A stretch of DNA of 64,000 bases from Cyanophora paradoxa (GCA_004431415.1 QPMI01000671.1:111172-175171); one strand, 5' to 3'; shown: positions 34,510 through 47,847, counted from the stretch's first letter. Notes: generated by a model not told the origin, from the sequence alone. Numbers and translations are program-made.

Positions 34510-36483
34510 TTAACCGGCACTGTCCATGAGCTCCAACAGATCATCACCACCACTCGAGGCTGCAGAAGGCGAAGATGAGCAGGACACATAAAGGCCTAGG
34601 GACAACAGGCCCGGACCCTTGGCGCCCTTGCTGTCGATGTCCAACGCGCGCATCATGTCATTCAAACCCTTTCGACCCTTCTGGCCATCGATCGACACCT
34701 GGGGCACGGCGGGTCCCACGTCGCCGCCGCTCACGCTCCCTGCCCCACCGCCGCTGCTCCTACGGCTTCATCAGCGGAGGGGGCTTGCAGCTCTTTGAAG
34801 GGCGGGCAAGCAAGGCCGAGACAGTGTCATAGAGCCACGAATAGTTATATGGGATGCGAGGAAATGCGACGAGCGCTCTGGACATGCGCGGCAAAAGTCG
34901 AACCCGATGCCGAAGGCGCCGTCCGAGAAGAGGTTGATTTTGAACGTGGAGGCGTCCGCGGCAGACGGTGCTATGAGGCGCGCCAGGAGGTTGAGCTCCG
35001 CCGTCGCGTCGATGTTCTTCTTGGCCCCCGTCTGCGCTGGCCTCTGCTACGGCTTCAATTCGCAGCTCCTCGTGCAACGCGCGATGCACGCTGGCCACCG
35101 CGCCCGCACACCTGCTCAGAAGAGCCACTCGTTTCGACTTGTTGCTGGTGCGAGCCTCGATCCGGGCGCTCGCGGCTGTACCTGTGGTGGAGAGCCTCGG
35201 CGCGTGGTGTTTGGGGGGGGGGGGGGGGGGGGGAGGGGGGGAGGGGGGGGAGGGGGGGGAGGGGCGGGGGGGCAGGGGCGGATGGAGGGAGGAGGGGAGG
35301 GGGGGCAGGGGCCAATGGTGGGGGAGGGGCGAAGGGGCAGGGGGCGGAGGGAAGGGGAGGGCAAGGCGGGGGCAATGGGAGGAGCAAGGGAGAGGGAGGG
35401 AGGGGAGGTGGGGGAACGGGGGGAAAGGGGGGGGGGGGGGGGGGGGGCACACAGGTTCACTCCAAGCGAGGAGATCTTCGCGCCGTCGAAAGGTAGGCAG
35501 CCGGAGGCGCTCGGGTTGCGGACCGTGGCACGGCGGACCTCCTGCTCCTCGCCGTCGAAGTAACGGACCGTGCCCGGCGGCTCCGCCCCGGGCGGCATGG
35601 GGCCGCCGACAGGCAGCACGACCGTCCCGTCAGGTGCCTGGATGCCGTCCTGAAGGAAGAGCGAGACCTGCGCGGGCGGCGCGTCGGCTGCTAGGCGCTG
35701 GCCTGCAGACAGTCCTTGGGCAGACCTTCACACGCTTGTCCTGGAAGAAGCGGCATGCAGTCTGGCGCACAAGCAGCAGCTCGCCCGCGCTCATGCTGCC
35801 GTACTTCTGCTCGGGACGAGCGCGAGTGAGCGGCCGGCCGCGCAAGCCGGGCGCCCCGCCGAACTCGCCTGGACGGTGAGGAGGTAGACGGCATCCACCA
35901 TATCGGACACGGACGGGTTGTTCGAGACCATCGCCTTCAGCGCGTCCAGGTGGTTCAGGGTGACCTGCAGCAGCTCCCCCGCATGCGACACGGACGCCAG
36001 CTGGTACTTGAAGCCCATAGTCATCAGGTCGTACAGCTGCGCACGAGCCGCGTCGGCCGCAGCGCCGCGGCAGCGCAAGCGGGCCGCTCGCACCTTGTCC
36101 ATGCTGCTCTCGCTGAGACGCATGATGGAGCTATGCGCCAAGCGGTCGAAAATCTGGCGCGCCGACGCGTTGCTGTACATTTCTTGAGGCTTGTACAGTT
36201 CCTCGATGAACTTCTTGTTGTACATCGTCCTGATAACGTCCTCGAGCACTGCAGCGCGGCCGGCGGTCAGCCGCGCAGCGCGCGCAGCTAAACGGACGGC
36301 GAACCCTTGCGGCTCTTCTCGGGAGGAATGGCCTGCGCTCGCAAACGCTGTTCCAATATATACATCATCTCGCCTCCCAGGTTGATCTGCGGCGCGCGGC
36401 GCGTGTTGGTGCCCGCACTTTCGTAGGGTCGGCGCGGCTCAAAGGTGACGCACGATGAGCAGGGGCATCACGTGTAGAGACAT
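34510..36483 (-). CDS. OSCP1: OSCP1 (organic solute carrier partner 1 / NOR1) homologue
   Basis: Ciliary-associated protein of unclear biochemistry. Exons 36454-36483, 36305-36386, 36094-36248, 35875-36036, 35726-35806, 35453-35667, 35112-35181, 34884-35031, 34617-34739 and 34510-34559 give 371 residues. The start MSLHVMPLLIINLGGEMMYI aligns with the conserved OSCP1 N-terminus. Then come RTMYNKKFIEELYKPQEMYS, HSSIMRLSESSMDKLYDLMT, YGSMSAGELLLVRQTACRFF, LNLLARLIAP, FKINLFSDGAFG and the end GDDLLELMDSAG. The donor of intron 4 is either GT at 35874 or a GC site six bases on (CAG/GCGAGT). Intron 6 is a 271-bp G-tract on the plus strand. Confidence 0.92.
35205..35448 (+). repeat. G-rich tract (homopolymer runs) inside OSCP1 intron 6
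   Basis: About 245 bp of almost pure G with interspersed A/C, including G runs longer than 15 at both ends. As the transcribed strand is the complement, the pre-mRNA intron is C/U-rich, a giant polypyrimidine tract. The DNA G strand could form quadruplexes. Base-calling in such runs is unreliable. Confidence 0.9.
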
Positions 36484-36876
36484 CGCGCCGGAGTCTTGGC
36501 CGCCACGGGGCGACTCAGAAGACGGGGGAGAATCGATGGGGGGATACGTGGAGACTTGACCCGCCACGTCTCCCGCCACATTAAGGGATCTTCGTCTTCC
36601 CGCGAGATCCCTCGTGCCAGCTTCCACACTCCTGTCAACTTCCACACTCCGGCAAGCGAGGAAACGGCAAGCCGTTTTTGTCCGAGCACTAGCCGGAAAA
36701 TTTGAAAGCGCGATTCACCGGAGAAGACTCGCCCGCTCTGGTAGCCTCTCCGGTTTAAATTTTCGAGGCGGGCTTGTGCCGCGCTGACGCAGCGCGAGCA
36801 GAGACCGATGCAACGGGAGACAGCGGACCGAGAGGCTCCGGCGGCCGGGGAAGCCGGGAGGCATTCCACCACCCGC

Positions 36877-39203
<2,327 letters not shown>

Positions 39204-39594
39204 TTATAACTTGTAATTAGTGGACGCTTGCTCACTGCATCACGGCTGTAGATAATGCTTGCTTGTAGATTGTGAATTTTTGTGCTCCGGCAACAGGCGC
39301 AGTGCTCTTTCTACGCTACGGGCGCGCTGGGCACTCCTACCTACAGCGCTTTAACTGTACCCGTGCTGTTAGGGATAGAGCGTAACCCGCAGGGACTGGT
39401 GCCCTGATGGAGGAAAGGGGATGGGAGCCTATAGCTAGCTACGAGCCGAGCAGGCGCTTCGCGTCCACGCCCGTGCAGTAGCGGATGGAGATGCTCCTGC
39501 GAGAGGTCTGTGCGATCAGTACGATTACGATTGCGATCGGGCGGCGCTGGGAGGGCGAGCCCGCCCTAGGCCTAGACGGAAAATTACGCCGTGG
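39204..39594. other. MurA 3' flank and intergenic sequence
   Basis: Contains acaggcgcagtgctctttct and a ctacgggcgcgct segment resembling the gctacaggcgcacaggatcc part of the NUP50 3' inverted repeat, followed by a diverged aacccgcagggactggtgcc block. Probably another copy of that repeat. No gene was seen. Confidence 0.5.
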
Positions 39595-39983
39595 CTAGGC
39601 CGTGTCGGGACTAGGAGGGGGGAGCAGCGATCGTGTATAGGCGTGTATAGACACAACACGCACCGCGCGGCGCCGCCGTCGCGGTCCGCCCGGAAGCCGC
39701 ACCCGGGGCGGCACTCGAAGACCCTCTTCGAGCCGAGCCCGTAGTTGATCTTGCCGCACACCCCGCACGTCTTCGAGGTCCAGGCCTCGCAGACGAGCTG
39801 GAGCGTGCACGGAGGGTCCTCGTCCTTGGGGTGCCGCCGGACGGCGTGCTGCAGGAGCTGGCGGAACCTGCGCAAAATAAGCATCAAGACCGCGTGGCAG
39901 AGGGGGTCGAAACGCAAGACCAGCGTACTCGTAGTGGCGGCAGTCGAGAGCCAACTCTGATTCCGATCGTAATCGCAACTCAA
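39595..39983 (-). pseudogene. 5'-truncated Fanzor/TnpB-like (OrfB zinc-ribbon) nuclease relic
   Basis: Exons (minus) about 39930-39983, 39664-39867 and 39595-39610 encode SELALDCRHYEFRQLLQHAV, LVCEAWTSKTCGVCGKINYG, FECRPGCGFRADRDGGAAR and PDTA stop. This is the C-terminal end of the TnpB/Fanzor family: the helix before the zinc ribbon, the TSKTCxxCG zinc ribbon and the RuvC-III DRDxxAAR motif with its catalytic Asp. Two small introns (about 60 and 53 bp) are in phase, so it is a eukaryotic Fanzor-type copy. Everything upstream (RuvC-I/II, N-terminus) is missing; the sequence meets a cgtaatcgcaactc repeat at about 39963. The second Cys pair is CRPGC (CxxxC). Confidence 0.75.
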
Positions 39984-41027
39984 ATCATCTTTGATCGAAG
40001 TCCAACCCTAGGGCCTGCCGCAGTGCCAGTCATTTTTTTTACTATTATTCAAGTAACATAGCAGCCCACAGGGGCGCCTATAGCTGTTAGCTTTGGCCGG
40101 CTCTTAAATGTTATCCACATAAATGCCACATGCCATCGAATATATTGACGTGACATGTGATGTTCGCTAGCGCTAGCTATAGGGGGCGACAATGAGTAGC
40201 TATATAGGCTACGTATATGTAAAAGTTCGCTGGCGATCGAGATGCCATGATGCAGCCCCGTTGCCAAACTGCTCGCATTTGGACACTCGTGGAAACGTAC
40301 TGCTTGCATTTCAAACCGCAATTCCGGGCTACAAGTGTGGGATGTACACTGCGGCGGCTGCGACTGCGGGCTCTGCCCACCAGCGTTCTGGCCGGCCGGG
40401 CCCTGCGTGGCCGGCCCCCTAAGGAGAGTAATGCGCCTCCCCGCGGACACTCTAGCTAGCTAGAGCTACAAGTGCCCGCACGGCGGATGCAGCATCGCGT
40501 CTTGTGGCGGCGAGGGTCGTCTTGTGGCGGTAGCGGGAGCCCCTACGGGAGCCCCTGAACCCTAATCGTAATCGCAGATCAGGCTTAAGGACCGGAGGGG
40601 GCCGGCCTGTTCGCGCAGAAAGTTGGCATTGGCGGCATTGGCGCGAACGGGAAACGGCGTTGCCGCAGACCCAGCCTGCCGGCGAAACGGCCGCATCGTG
40701 TCTTGGGCGGTGGTGTGAGTGCTGCATCGCATCTTGATCGGTGGTGGGGGCTCCTACGGGCTCGAGGGCCAGACAAGGAGTTAGCCTGCGAGCGGCCGCA
40801 AGGCGCAACCGGTCAATCAGACCGAAATCAAAGCCTTGGATCGGAATCAGCCCGAGAGGCACCTGAAAATCCCTTTGCTGACAGTTAGCCTGAGACACAG
40901 TCCGGATCTTTCAGCTGGCACTGACACTTTCAGCTCCGATCAAAGACGCACCTAAATCGTGTATTCGATCCAGATTCGTAGCTCTTCTATAGAAGACTGA
41001 GGACAATCGTCCACCATGGGACCTCCG
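39984..41027. other. Intergenic repeat island
   Basis: Includes cgtaatcgc-type tracts, the dispersed repeat shared with 14263, the 40275-40590 element and further GC-rich repeat pieces. Two candidate tracts, gggagcccctacggg and cctaatcgtaatcgcagatc, recur elsewhere in the window. No gene was recognised. Confidence 0.55.
40275..40590. mobile_element. Dispersed repeat element copy, collinear with 33813-34205
   Basis: Starts gcatttggacactcgtgg and carries the tgtgggatgtacactgcggc, aaggagagtaatgcgcctcc, gcggacactctagctagcta and catcgcgtcttgtggcggcg blocks in the same order as the 33813 copy. Non-coding. Confidence 0.7.
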
Positions 41028-41546
41028 TCACCTCCGCTGGAGCCGGGCCGTTACTGTCGAGATGCGAGGCTGGTGGCGAGAGGCATTCGATTGGGGCCGG
41101 AATCCTCGTGCCTCAAGCTGAGGGTGCTCCTGACCGTCGATGTGCTGATCCAAAGGCTGCCGCCGACGTCGAGGGGAGCTATCGGCGGTCGAGGACCCTT
41201 TCTCGTTGATGCGCGGCGTGGGGTGCTGGCGGGCGGAAGTCATGAGTGCCGGCCCGATCGACCTCCTGGCTGGGAAACCCAGGGGTCCGACCGGGCCAGG
41301 CGAACGAGCCAGGGCGTCCAGAGCAAGCGACGTCGCCAGCGGGCCTGACTGCATGCCGGATGGCGACGCCCCAGCGCCAGCAGACGCCGGGCGTGAAGCG
41401 AGCAGCTGTTTTGAGCCTTGCGCAGCTTGCTGCCAAGCCGAAATCTCTGCACGGTGCACTTCCCTAAGAGACTCTTCCACGATGCGTGATGCAGCCCGTT
41501 CAATCTGGTCGAGTGCGAGCTCCGCTCGGCGCTCCAGCTGAGGCAT
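41028..41546 (-). CDS. Possible single-exon protein of unknown function
   Basis: Uninterrupted 172-codon frame starting MPQLERRAELALDQIERAAS, with a plausible amphipathic N-terminal helix and a low-complexity Ser/Pro/Arg remainder. No family recognised. GC-rich DNA here also gives a long frame on the other strand, so this may be spurious. Confidence 0.3.
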   Translation of the reverse strand: MPQLERRAELALDQIERAASRIVEESLREVHRAEISAWQQAAQGSKQLLASRPASAGAGASPSGMQSGPLATSLALDALARSPGPVGPLGFPARRSIGPALMTSARQHPTPRINEKGSSTADSSPRRRRQPLDQHIDGQEHPQLEARGFRPQSNASRHQPRISTVTARLQRR

Positions 41547-41808
41547 AGCTAGCTAATCCCGAATCCCGAGCAGGCCGGACAAAAGCCTGAGCAATAGCCG
41601 GACAATAGCCGGCGGAGCTGGTGGAAGTCGCTGGAGAAGCCAGCCACAGAATTTCGAGTCGGAATTCGAATTTCCGACTCGGAAATGCGAAGTAGGGTAG
41701 AGCTCAACTGCACGAACCTTTCCTCTTCTCCGGATCCGGCCGCACGCGTACGTACGCGTCGAATCCATTATCTCCACAGCTAGCCTGACAGCAGGGCGCA
41801 TGCTAGAA

Positions 41809-42225
41809 ATGGAGCGCGTGGCCTTCGTCCAGTTCGTCAGCGCGGCCCCGGTTCCATGGCCGAGGCGCCTGGAGCTGCAAGCGCGACGACAAGGCGTTCT
41901 ATCCTTGCGCTGCGAGCGCGGCGCCGGCAGCGACGGGGCTGAAGAGGGCTCGGAAGGAGAGCTGCCCGGCGCGGCCGCGGCTGCCATGATTCGGGGTGTA
42001 CGGGTATATCAGGAGCTGAGCAGGAGCATATCGCGAGGCCCCTCTTGTCGTTTTGTCCCGACTTGCTCGGCCTACGCTATTGGCGCGATCCGTCGATACG
42101 GGGCGCTTCAGGGCGGCTTCCTCAGCGCGTACAGGATTCTGCGCTGTAATCCACTTTGTTCTGAGCCCTTCGAAGTTGATCCGCCTGAGCGTTACGGGGA
42201 GAAGTTTTTCGGAAACCAAAGGTGA
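41809..42225 (+). CDS. yidD: YidD-like membrane-protein insertion factor, plastid-targeted
   Basis: In bacteria YidD is a small membrane-attached protein that assists YidC in inserting membrane proteins. The C-terminal part (from about 41988) reads IRGVRVYQELSRSISRGPSC, RFVPTCSAYAIGAIRRYG and SAYRILRCNPLCSEP, with the conserved cysteines and arginines of the family. About 60 residues before it start MERVAFVQFV and are Ala/Arg/Gly-rich, consistent with a plastid transit peptide. An in-frame Met lies 9 bp upstream (41800). The stop at 42223-42225 may instead be an intron donor (AAAG/GTGAAT) leading to a short extra exon ending near 42408. Confidence 0.82.
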   Translation: MERVAFVQFVSAAPVPWPRRLELQARRQGVLSLRCERGAGSDGAEEGSEGELPGAAAAAMIRGVRVYQELSRSISRGPSCRFVPTCSAYAIGAIRRYGALQGGFLSAYRILRCNPLCSEPFEVDPPERYGEKFFGNQR

Positions 42226-42409
42226 ATCGAGCAATCTCTGGAGACTCACAGCCAGTGCGATGCAGCTAACGTCGCGCAGGAAGAAGTGATGTGGCTGTGG
42301 CAGTCGGCTCAGGTCCTCCGGGCTTCACAGTGCCAGCATCCTCGCTGCAGCTTGCGCAGCAGATTCAGGTTAATCGGGCGGCCGCCCAGCAGCAAGGGCG
42401 CAGCTGAGC

Positions 42410-43147
42410 TGTAGAGCTAGTACTGACCAATACAAGTACAAGTTGTGGTCCATGGCCGCGCCAGCATGTCCCTTGCAATTGTGGTCGTAATTCTTCGGGG
42501 CTTGTCTGTGCCGGCCTAGCTGATCGTAATTGTAATTCTTAAGCTTATCTCCCTGACCTGATCCGATCGTAATTCCTTTGGAGCTTAAGCTTAGCTGTGG
42601 TCGTAATTCTTGCCTATACCGATCTGGCTGCGTGGCTGGTCGTGCTCGTACTTCTTAAGCTTATCTCCCTGACCTGATCCGGGATCCGATAGTAATTCCT
42701 TTGCAATTGGAGCTAGCGCTTAAGCTTAGCTTAACTCTAGATCTGGTCGTAATTCTTGGCAGCACAGTGAACTTCGACTCCTTGCTCTCGGAGCCGGTGC
42801 TGGTCTTAAATATTGTCGAGACCAGAGAGAGCCGCCGTCAAACCTTCCTGCATTGCCAGCTGCCCCGGACCAGTTTGTTGAATCTGCGGACCAGTCAGGC
42901 GTGCGAGCTTGGGTGCGCTCCACTTCCGAAGTTCCGTTCGCTCGCCTTCTCTCCTCGCTAGGCGCGATTCAATGATTGCGAGCCTTAAGAGTCTAAGATC
43001 AAGCTCAAGCCGCCGAGCTCAAAGCCTGAGCAAGAACGGATAGCGCCGAACCTGGCCGAATTCGAAGGCACAACAGCGCTAGCAGCAACAGCCGAACACA
43101 CACAGAAATTCGAAGGCCGAACATCGTGTACTGTCCCAGCGCCAGGA
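42410..43147. repeat. Intergenic region with imperfect tandem repeats
   Basis: The block ttcttaagcttatctccctg, followed by acctgatccg and a gtaattccttt segment, occurs at about 42536 and again at about 42652. Gtcgtaattctt recurs at least four times between 42480 and 42760. 43060-43110 has further repeats of ccgaacac/cagaaattcgaaggc. Nothing coding was seen. Confidence 0.7.
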
Positions 43148-45895
43148 CTACAAATTTACAAACAAGTCATCGTCATCTGCTGCTACGTCTGCCTGCCTCC
43201 TCGCAGGCGGCACCATGTTTTGTGCTAAGTTGAGACGCTCTGGAAGGTAATGGTACATGGGCTTCTCCGGCGAGACGAACTCCCCAATTCTGTTGTCGAA
43301 ATTGCTACCCTCCTGAAGCTGCTGCCACCGTGGTTTCGACCAGTCCATTACGATGTGAGTCGTCTTGTCTTGGGCCTTCAATGGTGTTGGCCTTGTCTTT
43401 GGTGTTGCGTGGTGTATTTGCTGTCGCTCAAATATGAGTGGTGATTTCCTTGCCAGAACTGCTTGAGTCTCGTCGAACAGGTGGCTCTCTCGGCTGTTCG
43501 AGACTGCCGTCGACATCGTTCGAGGTCGAAAAGTGCACTGGCAGCAGGAATCAGAACGCTGCGGAAATCCAATGTAAAGGAACCCACCTCTTCGACTTCA
43601 GCCAGCATCTTTTCCTGTCTCTCCCTCTCTAGCTTTGCCTGTCGCCTTTCCAAGTAATCCGACACTCTGTGCACAATGCTCACATCTGCAAGCGATTAGA
43701 ACAAGTTCGATCGCATGCACAGTGTCAACGAAAATGACGCACAATGCGGAGGCAACTTCCGAAGGGTCTTCTTGATGCTAGGGCGAAAGGTGCATTCTTC
43801 CAACTGCTCCTCTTCCTTCTTTGACTGCAGCATCAGAAGCTTCTGTTTCACCCGCTCGTGCTGTGAATGTGTCATGATAGGAGAAACCAACAGACAACAT
43901 AAACTGACCTTGGATGCCAGAAGCTCGGCACGGTGCAGCCCTGAGGCCTCACCATGAACCTGCTGGTCTAGTGCACGCGATGTCCGGTTGATTTTCGGCC
44001 TGAGTGCAGGTGAGCGATACGCGTATACGTGATTTTTTAATCGCTGACTTGAACGTAATCTGTTTCTCTCTTTCCAACAGTTGCTGCTCCAAGAAATCCC
44101 GAGCTGCCCGATTTGGCTTGTAAAGACCTGTGAGACGATCCATATGCGACAGATGAAGGCGCTTCTCCTGCAAGAGCTGGCTCTTCAAACTGCAGAGATA
44201 ATTCGCTTCAGTAAGGGACGTACCAGCATTTGCACTAGAATCTCGCTGTTGAAGGAGATCTTTGGCTTTTCTGACAACATCTTCAGTTCAAGTGCTTGCC
44301 GTTCAATGAGGCGCTGCCTTCTTCTCATTAGCTCCAGTCCTTGCGCATAAAGACCTTCAGAGACGGTGGAAGCACTTGATGGCTGATTGAATTTCAAATG
44401 AGCCCCGAGAAATATGCACGAAAGCTTGGCGGACCCGCTGTGCTGCCTTGAGCGAGATTCGAGGCTTGAACAGCTGCCCATCCTGTTGTCCTTCCGAGTC
44501 TTGGAGCTGATCATCATTCGTCAGCACTCGATTTAACAGTTGAAGAAAAAATGCACACCTGGGCAAGCATCTCTCGCTTTCCGCGAAGGGCAAATGACTG
44601 CTGGTATAGCCTTTCGAAGGGATCGCCATTGCGAATAAGATTTGCAGAATGGACTGATATTTGCGGGCAAGCTTCCGCTGCATCGAGCATAAGTCTTGCA
44701 CATGTTTTTGCGATGCGAAAACTCACCTTTATCAAATTTCTCCTTCTCACGGGCTAGAGCCTCCTTCTTCATCTTTGAGATAAGGCCCTGCAGTTTACAG
44801 TCAGTGGCGAGGTCAGGAAAAGACACTCAAAGGATATTCTCGACCTGATAAATAAGGCGGTCGGCAACTGAACCTTCGCGCTGTGATGTTGAGACGATTT
44901 GGTGGGACATATTACAAATCTTGGGTACGCCAGGCACTCTAATGCTGTCTTTCTGCTCACTGTACTCTTGAGCTTCCTTCAATCTCCGCTGCCGCTCTTC
45001 CTCCCAGCTGAACAGGAACTCCTCAACCGGCATATTGCGCACAAGCTGCTTGGAAACTGGATTGATGTCCGGCTTTCCAGACACTTCATACAGCTCCGCC
45101 TCATCTTTCCTCGAACGCATGTTCTCTACGAATCGCTTGTGAAGGTCAGCATACTCTAGCAGCCGTTCCGCCACGTCTGAATGTCGGTTTGATGCGATCT
45201 TCTTTGACCGCCGATCAATTTGGGGGACGTCCCGGTTCTCCGATATCTGGCGAAAGCCCTCAGCGATGCCATCTCGGCTCGCTGCTCGAAAAATGGCCCC
45301 GCACCTCGTCCTGCTCCTTCTTCTTTCTCATCTTGTCCAGGCGGCTCATCACTTCCTGGTACTTGTGTATGAGGCGCTTCTCGATAATGATTCCGTCCCT
45401 CCGGAGCTTCCGCGCTTTCTCACTGATTGCGGGCTTCCAGGTGCCCGCCTGCTCCTCCTTTCGCTTTCGCAGCTCCTCCGCCCGCTTCCGGACCTGCACC
45501 GGCGCTTGTCAGACCAGCGCGCAGCAGTCTCACGAGCTCGGGCGCTAGGCGGACTGACCTTTTCACCGTAGCTAAGCAGCCTTTCGATCACAGCGTCTGT
45601 GTGCGCCGTCCCATGCGTAATAGTGGAGCCGCGCGTCGACCTGAGCGGCGCGCGTCGGCACCAGACGCAAGCGAGCGCAACAGCACGCGCACGGAGGAGT
45701 CTTCGAGAACCGCGGTTGCGCATAGCTAGGCCGCTTCACGCTTTGATCAGGCGATGCTGACAACGATGAGTCCGCCTCCGCCGCCTGGTTGGCAAGCATT
45801 TCGCGGTAGCTCTGAAGCTCGTTGTACGTTTCCCGATAGGAGGCTTCGAGCTGCTGGACCTCCTGCAGGGCCGCACTTCCTTCGGAGTGCGCCAT
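43148..45895 (-). CDS. Coiled-coil protein with repeated FxPxI-type motifs, probably axonemal/basal body
   Basis: Multi-exon minus-strand gene from the Met at 45895 to the stop at 43148. The N-terminus starts MAHSEGSAALQEVQQLEASY and is helical. Downstream exons include AHTDAVIERLLSYGEK, GTWKPAISEKARKL, LEYADLHKRFVENMRSRKDE, FLFSWEEERQRRLKEAQEYS, LIRNGDPFERLYQQSFALRG, LFKPRISLKAAQRVRQAF and CTFRPSIKKTLRKL. The end is Asp-rich (DVAADDDDLFVNL). Repeated W/F-K/R-P-x-I/S motifs between charged helices are typical of many algal and protist flagellar coiled-coil proteins, but I cannot name an orthologue. Intron positions were inferred only from frame changes and are not listed. Confidence 0.7.
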
Positions 45896-46259
45896 TCGCG
45901 GTCAAGGATCGAAGCACACCACTCGGCGCCGCTGGAAGCTGCGGGGATCCGCCCCGTCGCAAGCTACGGGCGCTAGGCAGGGGTTACCTAGGCTTGGACA
46001 CTATCTGCGTTGGCTGCGTTGGGAGGCTGTTTAAGGAGGCTGCGTTGGGGCTGGTCACGGGGGAGACGTTGGGTGCTAGTGAGGCTGTACCCCAACAGCT
46101 CAACTGCAGCTGAACTGCTGCTGAACTGCTGCTAAACTTCAGCTTGACCTGCTACTTTGAACTGCACCCAGCGCTTATACCGGTGGTGCTCCTCCGCGCC
46201 CCGCCCCGCCAGCAAGCTCGGCGACGTCCGCCGGCGCCCCGAGGGGGACGGCGAGGGCG

Positions 46260-46478
46260 TCACTGAGTCAGCCGCTCGAGCTCCCGCCGCTGGGGGGGCG
46301 TGCCCCCGTCCAGCAGCGACGAGCTCTGCTCCTTGAAGCGGTTCCGCCGCGGGCGCGGGCGCGAGGGCGAGGCAGCCGCGGGCGACCCCGGCGTGCACGT
46401 GCCGCCCGCCCCCGCACGTGCACGTGCGGCCGCCGCCGCCGCCGCGCGCGGGGGCGGCACGGGCCGGGGGGGTTCCAT
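46260..46478 (-). CDS. Possible small Pro/Ala/Arg-rich protein
   Basis: A 72-codon frame starting MEPPRPVPPPRAAA and ending RRELERLTQ, divergent from the small gene at 46532. Composition is low complexity and GC-driven. It could be the first exon of a longer gene or spurious. Confidence 0.25.
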   Translation of the reverse strand: MEPPRPVPPPRAAAAAAARARAGAGGTCTPGSPAAASPSRPRPRRNRFKEQSSSLLDGGTPPQRRELERLTQ

Positions 46479-46531
46479 AGGACATTTAATATAATTTCGC
46501 CTCAACTAGTACTAGTACGTGCGGGGCAACC

Positions 46532-46841
46532 ATGGACCGCGACTTCAACGGGGCGCGGTGCGTGCGCGCGCACCTCGGCCCGGGCCCCATGGCCAGTTAA
46601 CGTTTTTCCTGCCCCGCCGCGTTACATTTCTCGCAGGAACATCACGCTTCGGAAGGCCTCGGGTGCGGACGACGCCGACGGGGAAGCCCCTCCGCTGGAG
46701 GTCGCGGCCGTCGACGTCGACGTCCCGGCACGAGCTCGAGCCCCGGCCCCGGACCCCGCACCGGATCCGGACCCTGAGGCGCCCGGCTCCTCGTCGGCGG
46801 CCCCGCCACCGGCGAAGAGGCAGCGCCTGCAGTTTAGCTAG
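46532..46841 (+). CDS. Small acidic/proline-rich protein with C-terminal basic motif
   Basis: Exons 46532-46557 and 46637-46841 join in phase (79-bp GT-AG intron) for 76 residues: MDRDFNGARNITLRKASGAD, then Pro/Ala/Asp repeats (PAPDPAPDPDPEAP), ending PPPAKRQRLQFS. The KRQR cluster could be a nuclear localisation signal. No family recognised. The upstream start follows cgtgcggggcaacc, and the gene is short but has clean splice sites. Confidence 0.5.
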
Positions 46842-47200
46842 CTATACCTATGGCTAGCGCTAGCGCTAGCGCTAGCTCCTCGATCGCGAGCTAGCTCTCC
46901 GTTGGTTGACCACCAACCTCTTCCGCCCACAGTCTTGTGCGGCGCCGGTTAGCGCGTAGACCGGATAGAGGGGCTCCGTTCCCCAGGACACTCCCTTTGT
47001 TCACAGCGTCGAATTCGAAGTCGTACCATATACACGTAGTGTGTGCTGTACCCGTAGACGCGTGTCACAGGCCGAGCTCGAGTTTGTTCAATTGCACCCA
47101 GCGCTTCCGAAGTCCGCCGCCGCCGTCGCTTTGGCCGAACGCGCCGCCGGCGCGTAGCAGACCCAAGGGCGTGCCACGGTGTGCGTCCGCACGCGCGCGG

Positions 47201-47847
47201 ATGGCGGCGAGCCTGCGAAGCGCCCTGCCCTGGCCGGTCGCGCGCGCACGCTTCTCGGCCGAGCCACGAGTGCAAGTACGTATGCACCTCCGCCGCAGCC
47301 CCGAGCCTGCCAGCTAATAGTATGCGTAGGTGGAGCTGCGCTGGATCCTCAGTTCGCGCCGTCCCATCGCGCTGCCCCCGCGTCAATTGACCGAGCCGCA
47401 GATTCCGATTTGCGATACGTATTCGGCGGCTCGAGCAAGATGGACGGAACGAGCACGTGGCACTTCGATGTCGAGGTGTGGGCGCCGTGCCGACGCTCTA
47501 GCGAGGCTCGATCCCGGGCGCGCGCAGCACAAATCCTTCCCGTACGTGCGCGGCCTTGTGGCGCCGACCCCGGGCTTCGCCGTGTTCTTCCCCGTCGAGC
47601 TCGACGACGTGCGTGCCGGCCTCCGCATTCGTTTCGCCTTTAGTTGACCCCCGCCGGCTCTTTCGCCCCACACGCAGCTGACGAAAGCGCGCCACCCTTA
47701 CCCTAACCGACGGCTTTCAATTAACCGTCTCCCTGAGTCGCTTTTCGGCAGGTCGTACTTTGCGGTGAGTTCTTCCCCTGGCACGAGAGCAAGAGCAAGG
47801 GAGGGGCGTTCTCGATCGAGCTCCAAAGGCGGCTCCCCCTGTTCTGA
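47201..47847 (+). CDS. Probable mitochondrial protein of unknown family
   Basis: Exons 47201-47275, 47330-47351, 47402-47475, 47528-47608 and 47678-onward are in phase to about 47725; the end near 47847 is uncertain. The start MAASLRSALPWPVARARFSA has the Arg/Ser/Ala character and RFSA end of a mitochondrial presequence. The mature part reads VELRWILNSDLRYVFGGSS, TWHFDVEHKSFPYVRGLVAP, TPGFAVFFPVELDD, LTKARHPYPNRR, and possibly GAFSIELQRRLPLF at the end. It looks like a beta-rich domain, but I do not recognise the family. Confidence 0.5.

Noticed and set aside
34760-35619. Pro- and Gly-rich frames over the G tract on both strands
   Set aside because: They are products of the homopolymer intron and shadow frames of OSCP1 exons.
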